A DNA stretch of 64,000 nt from an uncultured Paracoccaceae bacterium (lineage in GTDB: Bacteria; Pseudomonadota; Alphaproteobacteria; Rhodobacterales; Rhodobacteraceae). The stretch lies in the NCBI GenBank assembly GCA_947503965.1, contig CANNFU010000001.1:496001-560000 (forward strand). The letters are read 5' to 3'. The first letter of the stretch is position 1, and each line of letters opens with the position of its first letter. A program made the position numbers and the translations under genes. This document shows, one piece after another, positions 26,584-35,953 of the stretch. A model generated the notes under the pieces. The model was given only the letters and a program-made list of their open reading frames with translations, did not search any database and was not told the origin of the DNA.

Positions 26584-28611
26584 TCAGGCGGCCTTGTCCA
26601 GGCCGCGCCCTTTCAACAGCGCCTCTACCCCCGGCAAACGGCCCCGGAACGCGATATAAAGGTCAGCAGCATCGACAGACCCGCCTGACGACAAAACCGT
26701 CTCTTCCAGCCGCTTTGCCACGTCGGGGTCAAACGGATCTCCGGCCTCTTCGAATGCCTCAAAGGCGTCGGCATCCATCACCTCGGACCACATGTAGCTG
26801 TAGTAGCCGCTGGAATAACCATCGCCCGCAAACACATGCGCAAAATGCGGCGTTGCATGGCGCATCCGGATGGCGTGCGGCATTCCGATCTCTTCAAGGA
26901 TTTCAGCCTGTTTCTGCATCGGATCATTTGGCGCAGGACCATCATGAAAGCCAAGATCAACAAGGGCCGAGGCAATGTATTCGACCGTCTGAAACCCCAT
27001 ATCATATGTGGCCGCCCCCAGCATCCGCTGCAGTAAATCCTCGGTCATCGCCTCACCCGTCTCGGCATGGGTCGCAAACTCTGCCAGCACGGCGGGCACT
27101 TCCAGCCAGTGCTCATACAACTGGCTGGGCAGTTCCACGAAATCACGCGCGACAGACGTGCCGCTGATGCTTTCATAAGTCACATCTGACAGCATCTGGT
27201 GCAACGCATGCCCAAACTCATGAAAGAGCGTCCGCGCATCATCGTAAGACAGCAGCGCAGGTGCGCCTTCGGCAGGTTTGGCGAAATTGCAGACATTGAC
27301 CACATGCGGGCGTATGTCCCCGCCAAGCCGTTTTTGCGACTGAATGGCAGAACACCACGCGCCAGATCGCTTCGACCCGCGAGCATAGTAATCACCTATG
27401 AAAACCGCAACATGTTCACCATCGCGAGTGACGTCCCACAACCGCACGTCCGGGTGATAAACCGGGCCTTCAATCTCTTTGAATTCCAGACCGAAAAGAC
27501 GGTTTGCACAGGCAAAGGAGGCGTCAATCATTCGGTCTAGCTGCAAATAGGGCTTCAGTTCGGCCTCGTCGAGATCATGCAGCTCCTTGCGGCGTTTTTC
27601 CGAGTAATAACGCCAGTCCCAAGGCTCTAATGGGCCATCAAACCCGTCACGGTGCAGCATCTTTTCCAAAACCGCCGCATCCGCCTCTGCGACAGCCTTG
27701 GCCGGTTGCCAGACCTCCATCAAAAGATCACGCACCGCAGCAGGGGTGCCTGCCATCTCGGTCTCGAGCTTGTAATCGGCGAAGGTCGGGTAGCCAAGCA
27801 ACTTTGCCCGCTCTTCGCGCAGTTTCAGCGTCTCGGCAGCGATCCCGCGATTATCGGTCTTGCCGCCATTGGCGCCGCGCGCACCCCACGCTTCATAGGC
27901 TTTCTGGCGCAGATCACGACGATCCGAAAATTGTAGGAAAGGCACGATCAAGGACCGCGACAGGGTCACGACGGGCCCGCCCGCCTCTTTTTCCTGTCCT
28001 GCGGCTTTGGCGGCAGCAATTACAAAATCAGGCAGACCTGACAATCCGTCATCCGCCAGCGTCATGAACCACTCCCGTTCATCAGCCAGAAGGTTCTGGG
28101 TGAACTGTGTTCCCAACACGGACAGACGCGATTTCACGTCGCGCAAGCGCACTGCATCATCCCCTTCCAACTGCGAGCCAGACCGGACAAACCCGCGCCG
28201 GGTCAACATCAGCACACGCTGTTGTTCATCCGTCAGGTCAAGCGTATCGCGTGCGTTCCATACGGCCTCAACCCGGGCAAAAAGCACCTTATTTTCAGAA
28301 ACTTCCGAACCATACGCGCTTAATTTTGGTGCGAAATCACGCTGCAACTCTTCGCGCTTGGGGTTACTATCAGCACCGGCCACATTGTAAAACACGCCCA
28401 GAACCCGGTTGAGCGTTTCATCCGCCTGTTCCAGTGCCTCGATCGTATTGGCAAAGCTCGGTTCATCGGGATTTTCGGCGATCGCGGCGATATTCTCGCG
28501 CGATTGGGCCAGGGCCGCATCCAGCGCGGGCGCAAAATCATCATCGGAAATCAGATCAAATGGCGGCAATCCAAAGGGTGTGTCCCAATCAGCAATCAGC
28601 GGGTTTGTCAT
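26584..28611 (-). CDS. M3-family oligopeptidase (OpdA/Dcp type)
   Basis: A 675-residue cytosolic zinc metallopeptidase that degrades short peptides. The zinc motif is H464-E-F-G-H468 in TLFHEFGHALHQML, with the downstream Glu ligand in the LPSQLYEHW segment, exactly as in oligopeptidase A and dipeptidyl carboxypeptidase. The N-terminal half is helical, ending in the KPYLQLDRMIDASF block. Length matches OpdA (680). Whether it is OpdA or Dcp cannot be settled by eye. It is a single gene. Confidence 0.93.
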   Translation of the reverse strand: MTNPLIADWDTPFGLPPFDLISDDDFAPALDAALAQSRENIAAIAENPDEPSFANTIEALEQADETLNRVLGVFYNVAGADSNPKREELQRDFAPKLSAYGSEVSENKVLFARVEAVWNARDTLDLTDEQQRVLMLTRRGFVRSGSQLEGDDAVRLRDVKSRLSVLGTQFTQNLLADEREWFMTLADDGLSGLPDFVIAAAKAAGQEKEAGGPVVTLSRSLIVPFLQFSDRRDLRQKAYEAWGARGANGGKTDNRGIAAETLKLREERAKLLGYPTFADYKLETEMAGTPAAVRDLLMEVWQPAKAVAEADAAVLEKMLHRDGFDGPLEPWDWRYYSEKRRKELHDLDEAELKPYLQLDRMIDASFACANRLFGLEFKEIEGPVYHPDVRLWDVTRDGEHVAVFIGDYYARGSKRSGAWCSAIQSQKRLGGDIRPHVVNVCNFAKPAEGAPALLSYDDARTLFHEFGHALHQMLSDVTYESISGTSVARDFVELPSQLYEHWLEVPAVLAEFATHAETGEAMTEDLLQRMLGAATYDMGFQTVEYIASALVDLGFHDGPAPNDPMQKQAEILEEIGMPHAIRMRHATPHFAHVFAGDGYSSGYYSYMWSEVMDADAFEAFEEAGDPFDPDVAKRLEETVLSSGGSVDAADLYIAFRGRLPGVEALLKGRGLDKAA

Positions 28612-28661
28612 GGCAAATCTCCTTTGCCGATAACCTAGTGCGCGCAGCAGGGACTTGCCAG

Positions 28662-29450
28662 CTATCGTTCGCGCATCCGCTTTTCAAAACGGCGCAGCGC
28701 CAGTGACAAGGTAATCGTGATCGTCAGATAGACCAGCGCAACCACGTTATAGGTCTCGAAATACCTGAAATTTCCCGCAGCCGTGACTTTGCCCAGCTGG
28801 GTCACGTCCGTTACCCCTAAAACGCTGACCAAGGACGAATCCTTGACCATCGCGACAAAATCATTGCCCAAGGGCGGCAGGATCGTTCGCAGTGCCTGTG
28901 GGAACACGATGAAGCGAAAACGCTGCCAGCGGGTCAGGCCCAGCGATTCTGCGGCTTCGATCTGCCCCTGATCAACTGATTGCAAACCGGCGCGAAACAC
29001 CTCGGCCAGAAAGGATGAATAGGCAATCGTCAGCGCGATCACCGCCCGCCACAAGAGGGAAAAATCACGCATCCGGATCGGGTCAAACCCAAGCGATTGC
29101 GCGACCCAGTTCCAGCCATTCACCATCGCAGGGGCCAGCACAAAGGCCACGTAAAGGAGCAGGACGATGATGGGGATGCCCCGTATGATTTCGATGTAAA
29201 ACCGGGATATCTGCCGCAAAATTAAAGATCCTGACACCTGCGCAAGCGCAAGGCCAAGACCCAATAGGCACGCCAGCGTATAAGAAACCACGGTTACGTA
29301 GATCGTAATCCAGATCCCCCTGCGCAGGGTGTTCAGGACGCGGCTATATTCCTCAACCGTCAAGACCTGCCAGAACAGGTAAATGCCAATCGCCACAACA
29401 GCGACCAGCCACCAGGGAAAGTCCTCATCATTCGGGGAGGTCGGGATCAT
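28662..29450 (-). CDS. Polar amino-acid ABC transporter permease
   Basis: A 262-residue HisM/GlnP-type membrane component. The ABC-permease EAA loop is EAAESLGLTRWQRFRFIVFPQA (given in part: EAAESLGLTRWQ), and the opening RGIWITIYVTVVSY with IEIIRGIPIIVLLLYV matches the amino-acid-transport family. It follows its binding-protein gene on the minus strand, separated by 43 bp that contain a REP-like palindrome. No ATPase gene adjoins, so the transporter must borrow one or have it encoded elsewhere. Confidence 0.92.
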   Translation of the reverse strand: MIPTSPNDEDFPWWLVAVVAIGIYLFWQVLTVEEYSRVLNTLRRGIWITIYVTVVSYTLACLLGLGLALAQVSGSLILRQISRFYIEIIRGIPIIVLLLYVAFVLAPAMVNGWNWVAQSLGFDPIRMRDFSLLWRAVIALTIAYSSFLAEVFRAGLQSVDQGQIEAAESLGLTRWQRFRFIVFPQALRTILPPLGNDFVAMVKDSSLVSVLGVTDVTQLGKVTAAGNFRYFETYNVVALVYLTITITLSLALRRFEKRMRER

Positions 29451-29458
29451 CCGGGCGC

Positions 29459-29479
29459 GTCCCGGGCTTGACCCGGGAC
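29459..29479. repeat. Palindromic intergenic element, copy 2
   Basis: Perfect 8-bp inverted repeat GTCCCGGG, loop CTTGA, CCCGGGAC. It matches copy 1 (5201-5221) at 21 of 24 positions, with a compensatory change in the stem. Here it lies between the binding-protein stop and the permease start, the position where REP hairpins protect upstream mRNA and raise binding-protein yield in other ABC operons. One arm is close enough to the permease start to influence its translation too. Confidence 0.75.
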
Positions 29480-29493
29480 CTCTACTTCAACGC

Positions 29494-30276
29494 TTACTCG
29501 CCCAGTTTGTAATCAAGGAACCATTTGGTGTTCAGCGCATCAATCGTGCCATCCGCCCACATATCGGCAATAGCGGCATTGATCGGCTCTACCAGGTCGG
29601 ACGCTTTGGGATAGATGAAACCGAAATCCTCGGTGCCCAGTTTCTCACCAATGATCTTGAGCCCGCCATCGGATGCTTCGACGTAACCATTGCCCGCTGT
29701 GCCATCGGTCAGAACCAGATCAACGTCACCTGCCCGCAGGGCCTGCACAGTCGCGCCGAAAGTTTCCATCAATTTGATCCGCGGGTTCGCCTCGTCCCCG
29801 TCAAGCACGTCGTAGACACCAACATAAAAGGGCGTCGTGCCCGGCTGGGCTGCCATCAACAGGTCGGCATCTGCGGCAAAGCTCGCAGCATCAGTGAACC
29901 GGTCTTCGTCGCCACGCACCAGCATCACCATCTCGGATGTCATGTATTTGTCCGAGAAATCAACAACCTCTGCGCGGTCTTCACGAATGGTGATCCCGGT
30001 CATGCCAAGGTCGAACTGTCCTTCGGACACCGCCGGGATCATCGCGTCCCAGCTGATATTTTCGTAGACGACCGTTGCATTCAGCCGTTCTGCGATCTCG
30101 GCCATTGCGTCATATTCCCAGCCGACGGCATCGCCGTTGCTGTCAACGAACTGCAACGGCGGATAGGCATTTTCCGTGACAACGACAATTTCGCGCCCTT
30201 CAAGATCAGGCAAATGGCCATCGGCAAGGGCTGCGGTCGCGAAAACGGCAGCAGCCAGTGTTGTAAGAATACGCAT
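29494..30276 (-). CDS. Polar amino-acid ABC transporter substrate-binding protein
   Basis: A 260-residue periplasmic binding protein of SBP family 3. The signal peptide is [20 protein letters not shown]. The mature part starts with the family's [20 protein letters not shown] and contains [12 protein letters not shown] and the [20 protein letters not shown] hinge-region signature (shown in part). Start at ATG 30276 is supported by GGGGAGA seven bases upstream; a longer frame adds nothing typical. Ligand is a polar or acidic amino acid by family only. Confidence 0.93.
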   Translation of the reverse strand: MRILTTLAAAVFATAALADGHLPDLEGREIVVVTENAYPPLQFVDSNGDAVGWEYDAMAEIAERLNATVVYENISWDAMIPAVSEGQFDLGMTGITIREDRAEVVDFSDKYMTSEMVMLVRGDEDRFTDAASFAADADLLMAAQPGTTPFYVGVYDVLDGDEANPRIKLMETFGATVQALRAGDVDLVLTDGTAGNGYVEASDGGLKIIGEKLGTEDFGFIYPKASDLVEPINAAIADMWADGTIDALNTKWFLDYKLGE

Positions 30277-30318
30277 GGTGGTCTCCCCAGATTTGAACTC
30301 CACTCCGCAGTATGAACC

Positions 30319-31374
30319 TCAAACCTGCGCGTGCAAGCCTTTGCCACCGCATGCCGCACAGTCGCCGCGCGGTTTGATGCCAATAATGCGCGTCTGGGCA
30401 TATAGTGCGTCATAAATCAGCAGCCTGCCGCCCAGCCCTTCACCAGCACCGGTAAGGATCTTCAGCGCCTCAACCGCCATCATCGCGCCGATCACGCCGG
30501 GCAGCGGGCCAATGACGCCAGCCTCGGCACATGATGGAACCAGCGCCGCATCCGGGGCGGTCGGGAAAACGCATTCGTAACAGGGCGTCCCGTGGGCCGG
30601 ATCATAAAGACTGATCTGCCCTTCCCACTGCGTGAGCGCAGCAGCGATCAGCGGTCGGCGCTTGGCCACTGCTGTCCTGTTCACCAGATAGCGCGTGTCG
30701 AAATTGTCGGTACCGTCCAAAACCAGATCGTAGTCATCGAACAGATCGCCCGCGATGTCCTCGGTCAGACGCCGATGATAGGGCCGTACGGTGACGAACG
30801 GGTTTTGGGCCGTCATAGCCTCTGCTGCGGAATGCACTTTCGGCATCCCGATATTGCGGTCAAGATGAATGATCTGCCGCTGCAGATTGGCATTTTCCAC
30901 AACGTCAACATCAATAACGCCGATTGTACCGACCCCGGCGGCGGCAAGATATTGAAGCGCGGGCGCGCCCAGCCCCCCTGCCCCAACCACAAGCACACGG
31001 GCGTTGCGCAACGCCTTTTGCCCCGGGCCGCCAACCTCGCGCAGAATGATATGCCGGGCATAACGGTCAAGTTCGGTTTCCGAAAAGGTGTCAGAGCTCG
31101 GCACGGGTGTTGTCTTTTCCGCCACCCGCGCCCGCAGACTGCCCAGAAATTTGCGATATCCCCAGACCATGAACCCAAAGGCGATCAGGATACCCCAAAG
31201 CCGTGCGTCACCGCCTGTTGCCATCCGCAGCGGATGCCCGTTTGGCAGGATCACATGGATCACCATCACGCCAACCAGCAGGATACCCATCATGTTCCAG
31301 CGCACCGCATAGGGCACCTTCATCGCGATGCCGATCCCCCACAGGGTCGCGGCCATTGCCCCGACCATGATCAT
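30319..31374 (-). CDS. moeB: Membrane-anchored ThiF/MoeB-family adenylyltransferase
   Basis: An E1-like enzyme of the MoeB/HesA/ThiF family that adenylates the C-terminal glycine of a ubiquitin-like sulfur carrier (MoaD or ThiS). Residues 1-18, 26-43 and 59-76 are hydrophobic, giving an unusual membrane domain ahead of the enzyme. The catalytic part begins near 100 ([18 protein letters not shown]); the ATP site is GAGGLG at 131-136, then NLQRQIIH and [13 protein letters not shown]. Zinc cysteines are in CYEC and CAAC, with a further Cys in SCAEAG. It overlaps dut by 4 bp. Partner carrier unknown, so the symbol is provisional. Confidence 0.85.
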   Translation of the reverse strand: MIMVGAMAATLWGIGIAMKVPYAVRWNMMGILLVGVMVIHVILPNGHPLRMATGGDARLWGILIAFGFMVWGYRKFLGSLRARVAEKTTPVPSSDTFSETELDRYARHIILREVGGPGQKALRNARVLVVGAGGLGAPALQYLAAAGVGTIGVIDVDVVENANLQRQIIHLDRNIGMPKVHSAAEAMTAQNPFVTVRPYHRRLTEDIAGDLFDDYDLVLDGTDNFDTRYLVNRTAVAKRRPLIAAALTQWEGQISLYDPAHGTPCYECVFPTAPDAALVPSCAEAGVIGPLPGVIGAMMAVEALKILTGAGEGLGGRLLIYDALYAQTRIIGIKPRGDCAACGGKGLHAQV

Positions 31375-31826
31375 AGGCCGGTGGACCCAAAACCGCCTGC
31401 ACCCCGGGCGGTTACCCCAAGAATAGCGACACTTTTGAACGCAGCTTGCACGACGGGCGCGACGATCATCTGCGCAACCCGCATGCCATGGGTGACGGTA
31501 AAATGATCCTGACCCAGATTAATCATGATCACACCCACGGGCCCGCGATAATCGCTATCTATTGTGCCGGGTGCATTCACCATCGTTACACCGTGTTTGA
31601 GCGCCAAACCCGACCTGGGTCTGATCTGAACCTCATATCCGTACGGGATCGCCATGCGCAGGCCCGTGGGGATGAGAAACCGTCTTCCCGGCGAGAGTTC
31701 AATCGACCGCTTTTCGACTAGATTGGCCCGCAAATCCGCCCCGGCCGCACCCGCTGTCTCATATAATGGCAGACCCAGGCTTGTGTCTGCGCCATCGTCC
31801 CATTGAAACTGGATTTCGACCGTCAC
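31371..31826 (-). CDS. dut: dUTP diphosphatase
   Basis: A 151-residue trimeric dUTPase that hydrolyses dUTP to dUMP and keeps uracil out of DNA. All five family motifs are visible, among them [43 protein letters not shown] and the flexible C-terminal [11 protein letters not shown]. Length is standard. It overlaps coaBC upstream and the ThiF-like gene downstream by 4 bp each, forming a tightly coupled trio. Confidence 0.97.
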   Translation of the reverse strand: MTVEIQFQWDDGADTSLGLPLYETAGAAGADLRANLVEKRSIELSPGRRFLIPTGLRMAIPYGYEVQIRPRSGLALKHGVTMVNAPGTIDSDYRGPVGVIMINLGQDHFTVTHGMRVAQMIVAPVVQAAFKSVAILGVTARGAGGFGSTGL

Positions 31827-33016
31827 ACAATCACCTCGGCGATGCGTTTGGCCAGCGCCTCTGCCACGGCATCCTTGCTCATCCGGGGCCAGGTTTCAGC
31901 GCCGACATCGGTGATCAGGGTCACGGCATTCTCACGTCCACCCATGATCCCGGTTGCGGGCGAGACATCATTCGCAACGATCCAATCGCAGCCCTTGCGT
32001 TGCCGCTTGGCCGTTGCATGCGCCACCACATCGTCCGTCTCTGCGGCGAAACCAACCACCAGCTTGGGTCGCCCCTTTGACATCTGTGAAACAGTCGCGA
32101 GGATGTCAGGGTTTTCAGCAAATTCCAGTTTCGGCAGTCCGCTGCCATCTTTCTTTATCTTGCTGTCACCCGCATTCACCACATGCCAATCGGCCACGGC
32201 CGCTGCAAAAATCGCAACCTCGACCGGGCGGGCCGCCTGCACGGCCTCCAACATCTGTTTGGCCGTTTGCACTGCTATGACATTGACACCGGGCGGTGGC
32301 GGCACATCCGCCGGACCGGTGACAAATGTCACGTCAGCCCCCATATCCGCCAGCGCCCTTGCAATCGCTGTACCCTGCGCGCCGGACGACCGGTTTGCGA
32401 TGTAGCGGACCGGATCAATTGGTTCATGTGTTGGCCCTGACGTCACCAGAATATGCCGCCCCTTGAGCGGGCCATCTGACAGTGCCGCATCAATTGCTGA
32501 AATGATTTCAGGCACTTCCGCCATCCGACCTAGCCCGTATTCGCCGCAGGCCATATCACCCTCGTTCGGTCCGACGACCAGAACGCCATCACCCTGAAGG
32601 GTTGCAAGATTGCGCTGCGTCGCGGGATGTTCCCACATGCGCACATTCATCGATGGGGCAATCAGAACACGTTTGTCAGTGGCCAAAAGCAGCGTTGAGG
32701 CCAGATCATCGGCATGCCCCCCCGACATCTTCGCCATCAAGTCCGCCGTCGCCGGGGCCACGACAATCAAATCTGCCGCGCGGGACAATTCGATATGTCC
32801 CATTTCGGCCTCGTCGGTCAGGTCAAATAGATCCTGATAAACTTTCGCGGCTGACAATGCCGATAGGCTTAGCGGGGTGACAAATTCCGACCCCGCGCGG
32901 GTCAAAACTGGTGTCACACGCACGTCGTGCTCGCGCAGACGACGCACAAGATCCAACGCCTTGAAGGCGGCAATGCCGCCTCCGACGATCAACAAGATAT
33001 GTTTGCCAGCCAGCAT
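31823..33016 (-). CDS. coaBC: Bifunctional phosphopantothenoylcysteine decarboxylase/synthetase
   Basis: The protein makes 4'-phosphopantetheine for coenzyme A: the CoaB half joins phosphopantothenate and cysteine, and the FMN-dependent CoaC half decarboxylates the product. The 397 residues show the CoaC part first, with [29 protein letters not shown], the PSMNVRMW substrate-recognition motif and [12 protein letters not shown]. The CoaB part begins near 185 with [24 protein letters not shown] (part shown: [14 protein letters not shown]) and includes KIKKDG. It heads the coaBC-dut-moeB unit, 65 bp after rpoH2. Confidence 0.96.
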   Translation of the reverse strand: MLAGKHILLIVGGGIAAFKALDLVRRLREHDVRVTPVLTRAGSEFVTPLSLSALSAAKVYQDLFDLTDEAEMGHIELSRAADLIVVAPATADLMAKMSGGHADDLASTLLLATDKRVLIAPSMNVRMWEHPATQRNLATLQGDGVLVVGPNEGDMACGEYGLGRMAEVPEIISAIDAALSDGPLKGRHILVTSGPTHEPIDPVRYIANRSSGAQGTAIARALADMGADVTFVTGPADVPPPPGVNVIAVQTAKQMLEAVQAARPVEVAIFAAAVADWHVVNAGDSKIKKDGSGLPKLEFAENPDILATVSQMSKGRPKLVVGFAAETDDVVAHATAKRQRKGCDWIVANDVSPATGIMGGRENAVTLITDVGAETWPRMSKDAVAEALAKRIAEVIV

Positions 33017-33081
33017 CGGGCTCTCCGGTCCTGAGTCAGGCCGACACTAGGTCAGTTCAGGCCGGAAAGACAATGTTGCGA

Positions 33082-33960
33082 TCAGACGAAAAACGCGTGT
33101 ACTTCAGAGCTTTGCGACTCCAGACTTTTGCGCATCTTACCGAAAGCGGCCGCCTCTAGCTGACGAACCCGCTCTTTCGACAGGCCAAGTTCGGTACCAA
33201 GGCTTTCTAGTGTCCGGGGATCATCCCGCAGTTTGCGTTCGCGCACGATAAACTGCTCGCGGTCATTCAAAGATGACAGCGCCGTCATAAGCCACTGGCG
33301 TAGTGTTGCGTTATCGTGGCTGTTTTCAACCTTTTCGGCCGCCTGTGGACCATCATCTTCAAGCGCGTCAATCCATTCACGCCCCTCATCTTCGCTGGAT
33401 TGCGTCGCATTCAGCGAAAAGTCCGAGCCGGACAGGCGCCCTTCCATCATTTCGACGTCATGCAACGGAACACCAACTTCGACCGCGATCAACTCGCGCA
33501 TTTCCTGACGATCCAGCTCACGCCCCTCAGCTGCGGCTTCGCGTTCCAGCCGGGCCTGAACGCGGCGCATGTTAAAAAACAATGATTTCTGGGAAGAGGT
33601 CGAACCAGTCCGCACCATCGACCAGTTTCGCATCACGTAATCCTGAATAGATGCCTTGATCCACCACACCGCATAGGTCGAAAAACGCACGCCACGATCA
33701 GGGTCAAATTTGTCTGCCGCTTTCATCAGCCCAACAGATGCTTCCTGAATTAGATCATTCATCGGCGCGCCATAACGCTTGAACTTGGACGCCATTGAGA
33801 TGGCAAGTCGCATATAGGCCGTAATCAGGCGATGCAGGGCTTGTTCGTCGCGATCGTCGCGCCAGGCGTAGGCCAGCGCCAATTCTGTCTCTGCGTCAAG
33901 CAGTTCAGCCTTCATTGCGGTCCGTGACAAAGTCTGATCAGAAAAACCGGTCGCGCCCAT
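33082..33960 (-). CDS. rpoH2: RNA polymerase sigma-32 family factor (RpoHII-like)
   Basis: A 292-residue alternative sigma factor. Region 2 is visible as LITAYMRLAISMASKF, DLIQEASVGLMKAADKFD and FSTYAVWWIKASIQDYV; the RpoH box is QKSLFFNMRRVQ; region 4 includes LESLGTELGLSKERVRQLE. Rhodobacterales usually carry two such factors; the second, RpoHII, responds to singlet oxygen under RpoE. A TGATCC-N18-TAAAC element 51 bp upstream (34011-34039) resembles that RpoE promoter and is the main reason to favour RpoHII over RpoHI. Confidence 0.85.
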   Translation of the reverse strand: MGATGFSDQTLSRTAMKAELLDAETELALAYAWRDDRDEQALHRLITAYMRLAISMASKFKRYGAPMNDLIQEASVGLMKAADKFDPDRGVRFSTYAVWWIKASIQDYVMRNWSMVRTGSTSSQKSLFFNMRRVQARLEREAAAEGRELDRQEMRELIAVEVGVPLHDVEMMEGRLSGSDFSLNATQSSEDEGREWIDALEDDGPQAAEKVENSHDNATLRQWLMTALSSLNDREQFIVRERKLRDDPRTLESLGTELGLSKERVRQLEAAAFGKMRKSLESQSSEVHAFFV

Positions 33961-34010
33961 GTTTATTCTCCCAATTCACCGTGCGAGGCATTAACTTTTT
34001 TGTCTGATCT

Positions 34011-34039
34011 GTTTACGCAACGGTACAGCAACTGGATCA
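34011..34039 (-). promoter_or_regulatory. Candidate RpoE-type (ECF) promoter for rpoH2
   Basis: On the minus strand TGATCC (34039-34034) is followed after 18 bases by TAAAC (34015-34011), which ends 50 bp before the rpoH2 ATG. The Rhodobacter RpoE consensus, as I recall it, is TGATC-N18-TAAGA; the match is good but the spacing may be off by one and the -10 differs at its last two bases. Confidence 0.5.
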
Positions 34040-34056
34040 CATAAAGTGTTGAGAAA

Positions 34057-34578
34057 ATGTTACCCAAGCTATCACTCGTGCTCGGCGGTGCGTCTTCAGG
34101 CAAATCCGACTATGCTGAAAACATGATCCTGAACACAGGGTTAGCACCTGTCTACATCGCAACCGCGCAGGTCTTTGACGATGAAATGGCTGCCAAAGTC
34201 ACCCGACATAAAAAATCACGCGGCGATGGTTGGCACACGATTGAGGAACCCATCGCCGTGGCCGAAACCTTAATGCAAATGGACGAAGGTCGGGCCGTCC
34301 TGTTGGATTGCGCAACACTGTGGCTGACCAATATCATTCTGGGAAAGCATGATCTGGCCCAGCACACAAGCGATCTGATCGCCGCTATGCGCAACTGCAA
34401 ATCACCCGTGGTCGTGGTGTCAAACGAGGTTGGTCAGGGGATTGTCCCGGACAACGCATTGTCTCGCCAGTTTCGCAACGCACAAGGCACGCTGAACCAG
34501 CATATTGCAGCAAAGGCTGATTTGGTTGTGGCCGTTATGGCTGGCCTGCCAATGATATTGAAGGGCCGCGCGTCTTGA
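34057..34578 (+). CDS. cobU: Adenosylcobinamide kinase / adenosylcobinamide-phosphate guanylyltransferase
   Basis: This bifunctional enzyme phosphorylates adenosylcobinamide and transfers GMP to it during assembly of the cobalamin nucleotide loop. The 173-residue protein shows the P-loop VLGGASSGKSDYAE (about 8-21), YIATAQVFDDEM, the RHKKSRGDGWHTIEEP motif containing the guanylylated His, and VSNEVGQGIVPDNALSRQFRNAQG, shared by CobU/CobP (part shown: VSNEVGQGIVP). The next gene overlaps by 4 bp and is a plausible pathway partner. Alphaproteobacterial literature also calls it cobP. Confidence 0.94.
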   Translation: MLPKLSLVLGGASSGKSDYAENMILNTGLAPVYIATAQVFDDEMAAKVTRHKKSRGDGWHTIEEPIAVAETLMQMDEGRAVLLDCATLWLTNIILGKHDLAQHTSDLIAAMRNCKSPVVVVSNEVGQGIVPDNALSRQFRNAQGTLNQHIAAKADLVVAVMAGLPMILKGRAS

Positions 34579-35153
34579 CCCGGCTGTGGTGGGTCCGACA
34601 CGGACCAACCCATGAAAAGGCATTTGTCGGATGGCGTAATGTCCCCGCCGACTTGTCGGACACTGCATTCATTGACCGCGTTGCCAAATACCTTCCCCCG
34701 CATGCGCCCGTGATCTCATCGGACCTGATCCGCGCAGTGGCGACGGCAGATGCCATCGCGCAGGGACGCACCCGTCTGCCCAACCACCGTGATCTGCGCG
34801 AGTTCAATTTTGGTGTCTGGGACGGTATGCATTTCAAAGACGTTGCCGCCCGCGACCCTGATCTGAGCCGCCGTTTCTGGGAGGAGCCCGGTGACCTGAG
34901 CGCGCCCGGCGGCGAAAGCTGGAATGCAGTCGCTGAGCGGGTCAACCGGGCCGTTGACGGCCTGCTTGATCAGCATTCCCTATCTGATCTGGTGCTGGTT
35001 GCGCATATCGGCGTGATCATGACCCAAGTCCAGCGTGCCACCGGGGCGACTGCATATCAGGCCATGGGCCATCAGATCGACAATCTGTCAGTGACAGATA
35101 TGCATGTCAAAGACGGGAGCTGGCGCATCGGACAGATCAATCACATCCCGTGA
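34575..35153 (+). CDS. Histidine phosphatase, probable alpha-ribazole phosphatase
   Basis: A 192-residue phosphoglycerate-mutase-like phosphatase. The catalytic His lies in LWWVRHGPTHEKA (residues 4-16); the acid/base Glu is in LREFNFGVWDGM and the second His in VLVAHIGVIM. Start is TTG 34575, overlapping the cobU stop; the RHG motif begins six residues later, so no later start is acceptable. Coupling to cobU suggests the CobC step, removing phosphate from alpha-ribazole phosphate, but sequence alone does not exclude another phosphoester. Confidence 0.8.
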   Translation: MTRLWWVRHGPTHEKAFVGWRNVPADLSDTAFIDRVAKYLPPHAPVISSDLIRAVATADAIAQGRTRLPNHRDLREFNFGVWDGMHFKDVAARDPDLSRRFWEEPGDLSAPGGESWNAVAERVNRAVDGLLDQHSLSDLVLVAHIGVIMTQVQRATGATAYQAMGHQIDNLSVTDMHVKDGSWRIGQINHIP

Positions 35154-35211
35154 TGTGCTGCGTCACGAAAGTGCGTTGGATGTCGCCAGCAACCCCGATT
35201 AATACCACAGC

Positions 35212-35901
35212 ATGACATATGAACTTTATATCGGTGACCGGACGTTTAGCAGCTGGTCTTTACGCGGCTGGTTGATGCTTGAGAAATTCGGGCTCGATTA
35301 CAACACGCATCTCGTTGGCCTGTACGCGGGCACGTATCGCGCAGAGCTGGCGCATCTGGCGCCTGCGCGCACCGTCCCCGCAATGCAGACGCCGGAAGGG
35401 CATGTATTGACAGATAGCATTGCTATGGCAGAAACGCTGGTCGAACGGCATCCCGATATCGATCTTTACCCGCGCGATCCCGCCGCCCGGGCGCTGGCGC
35501 GATCCATCACCGCGGAAATGCACGGCAGTTTCATGGCGTTGCGCAACGACTGCCCCAACATGATCACCCATGTATGGGAAGGCTTTGTGCCATCCGATGC
35601 CGTCCGCGCAGATCTGGAGCGTATCGAAGATTTGTGGGCGTTGGCAAAGGAACGGCATGGCAGGGATGGGCCATGGCTATTTGGGACCTACACGATAGCA
35701 GATGCATTCTATGCACCCGTTGCGCTGCGTATCACCGCATATGACCTGCCTATCAGCGCCGCGTCGCATACTTACGTTGATGCACACCTGCAAGATCCGG
35801 CCTTTCTTGCATGGCGCGCGGCGTCCCGGTCAGAAGTGTATGACCCATGGCCTTATCCCATGAATCTGGGCCGCCGCCCGTGGCCGGGTGACGACGGTTA
35901 A
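35212..35901 (+). CDS. Glutathione S-transferase family protein
   Basis: A 229-residue cytosolic GST. The thioredoxin-like N-terminal domain reads YELYIGDRTFSSWSLRGWLML, with the catalytic-position Ser in SSWSLR, and contains the TVPAMQTPEGHVLTDSIAMAE glutathione-binding turn (part shown: TVPAMQTPEG). The helical C-terminal domain has the GPWLFGTYTIADAFYAPV capping motif. It resembles YfcF/MaiA-like bacterial GSTs; substrate unknown. Single gene between the cob pair and yifB. Confidence 0.9.
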   Translation: MTYELYIGDRTFSSWSLRGWLMLEKFGLDYNTHLVGLYAGTYRAELAHLAPARTVPAMQTPEGHVLTDSIAMAETLVERHPDIDLYPRDPAARALARSITAEMHGSFMALRNDCPNMITHVWEGFVPSDAVRADLERIEDLWALAKERHGRDGPWLFGTYTIADAFYAPVALRITAYDLPISAASHTYVDAHLQDPAFLAWRAASRSEVYDPWPYPMNLGRRPWPGDDG

Positions 35902-35953
35902 CCATTCCTAAACCAGCGCCAATTACCCGTTAACCAAGTTGCGGGAGTTGGGC

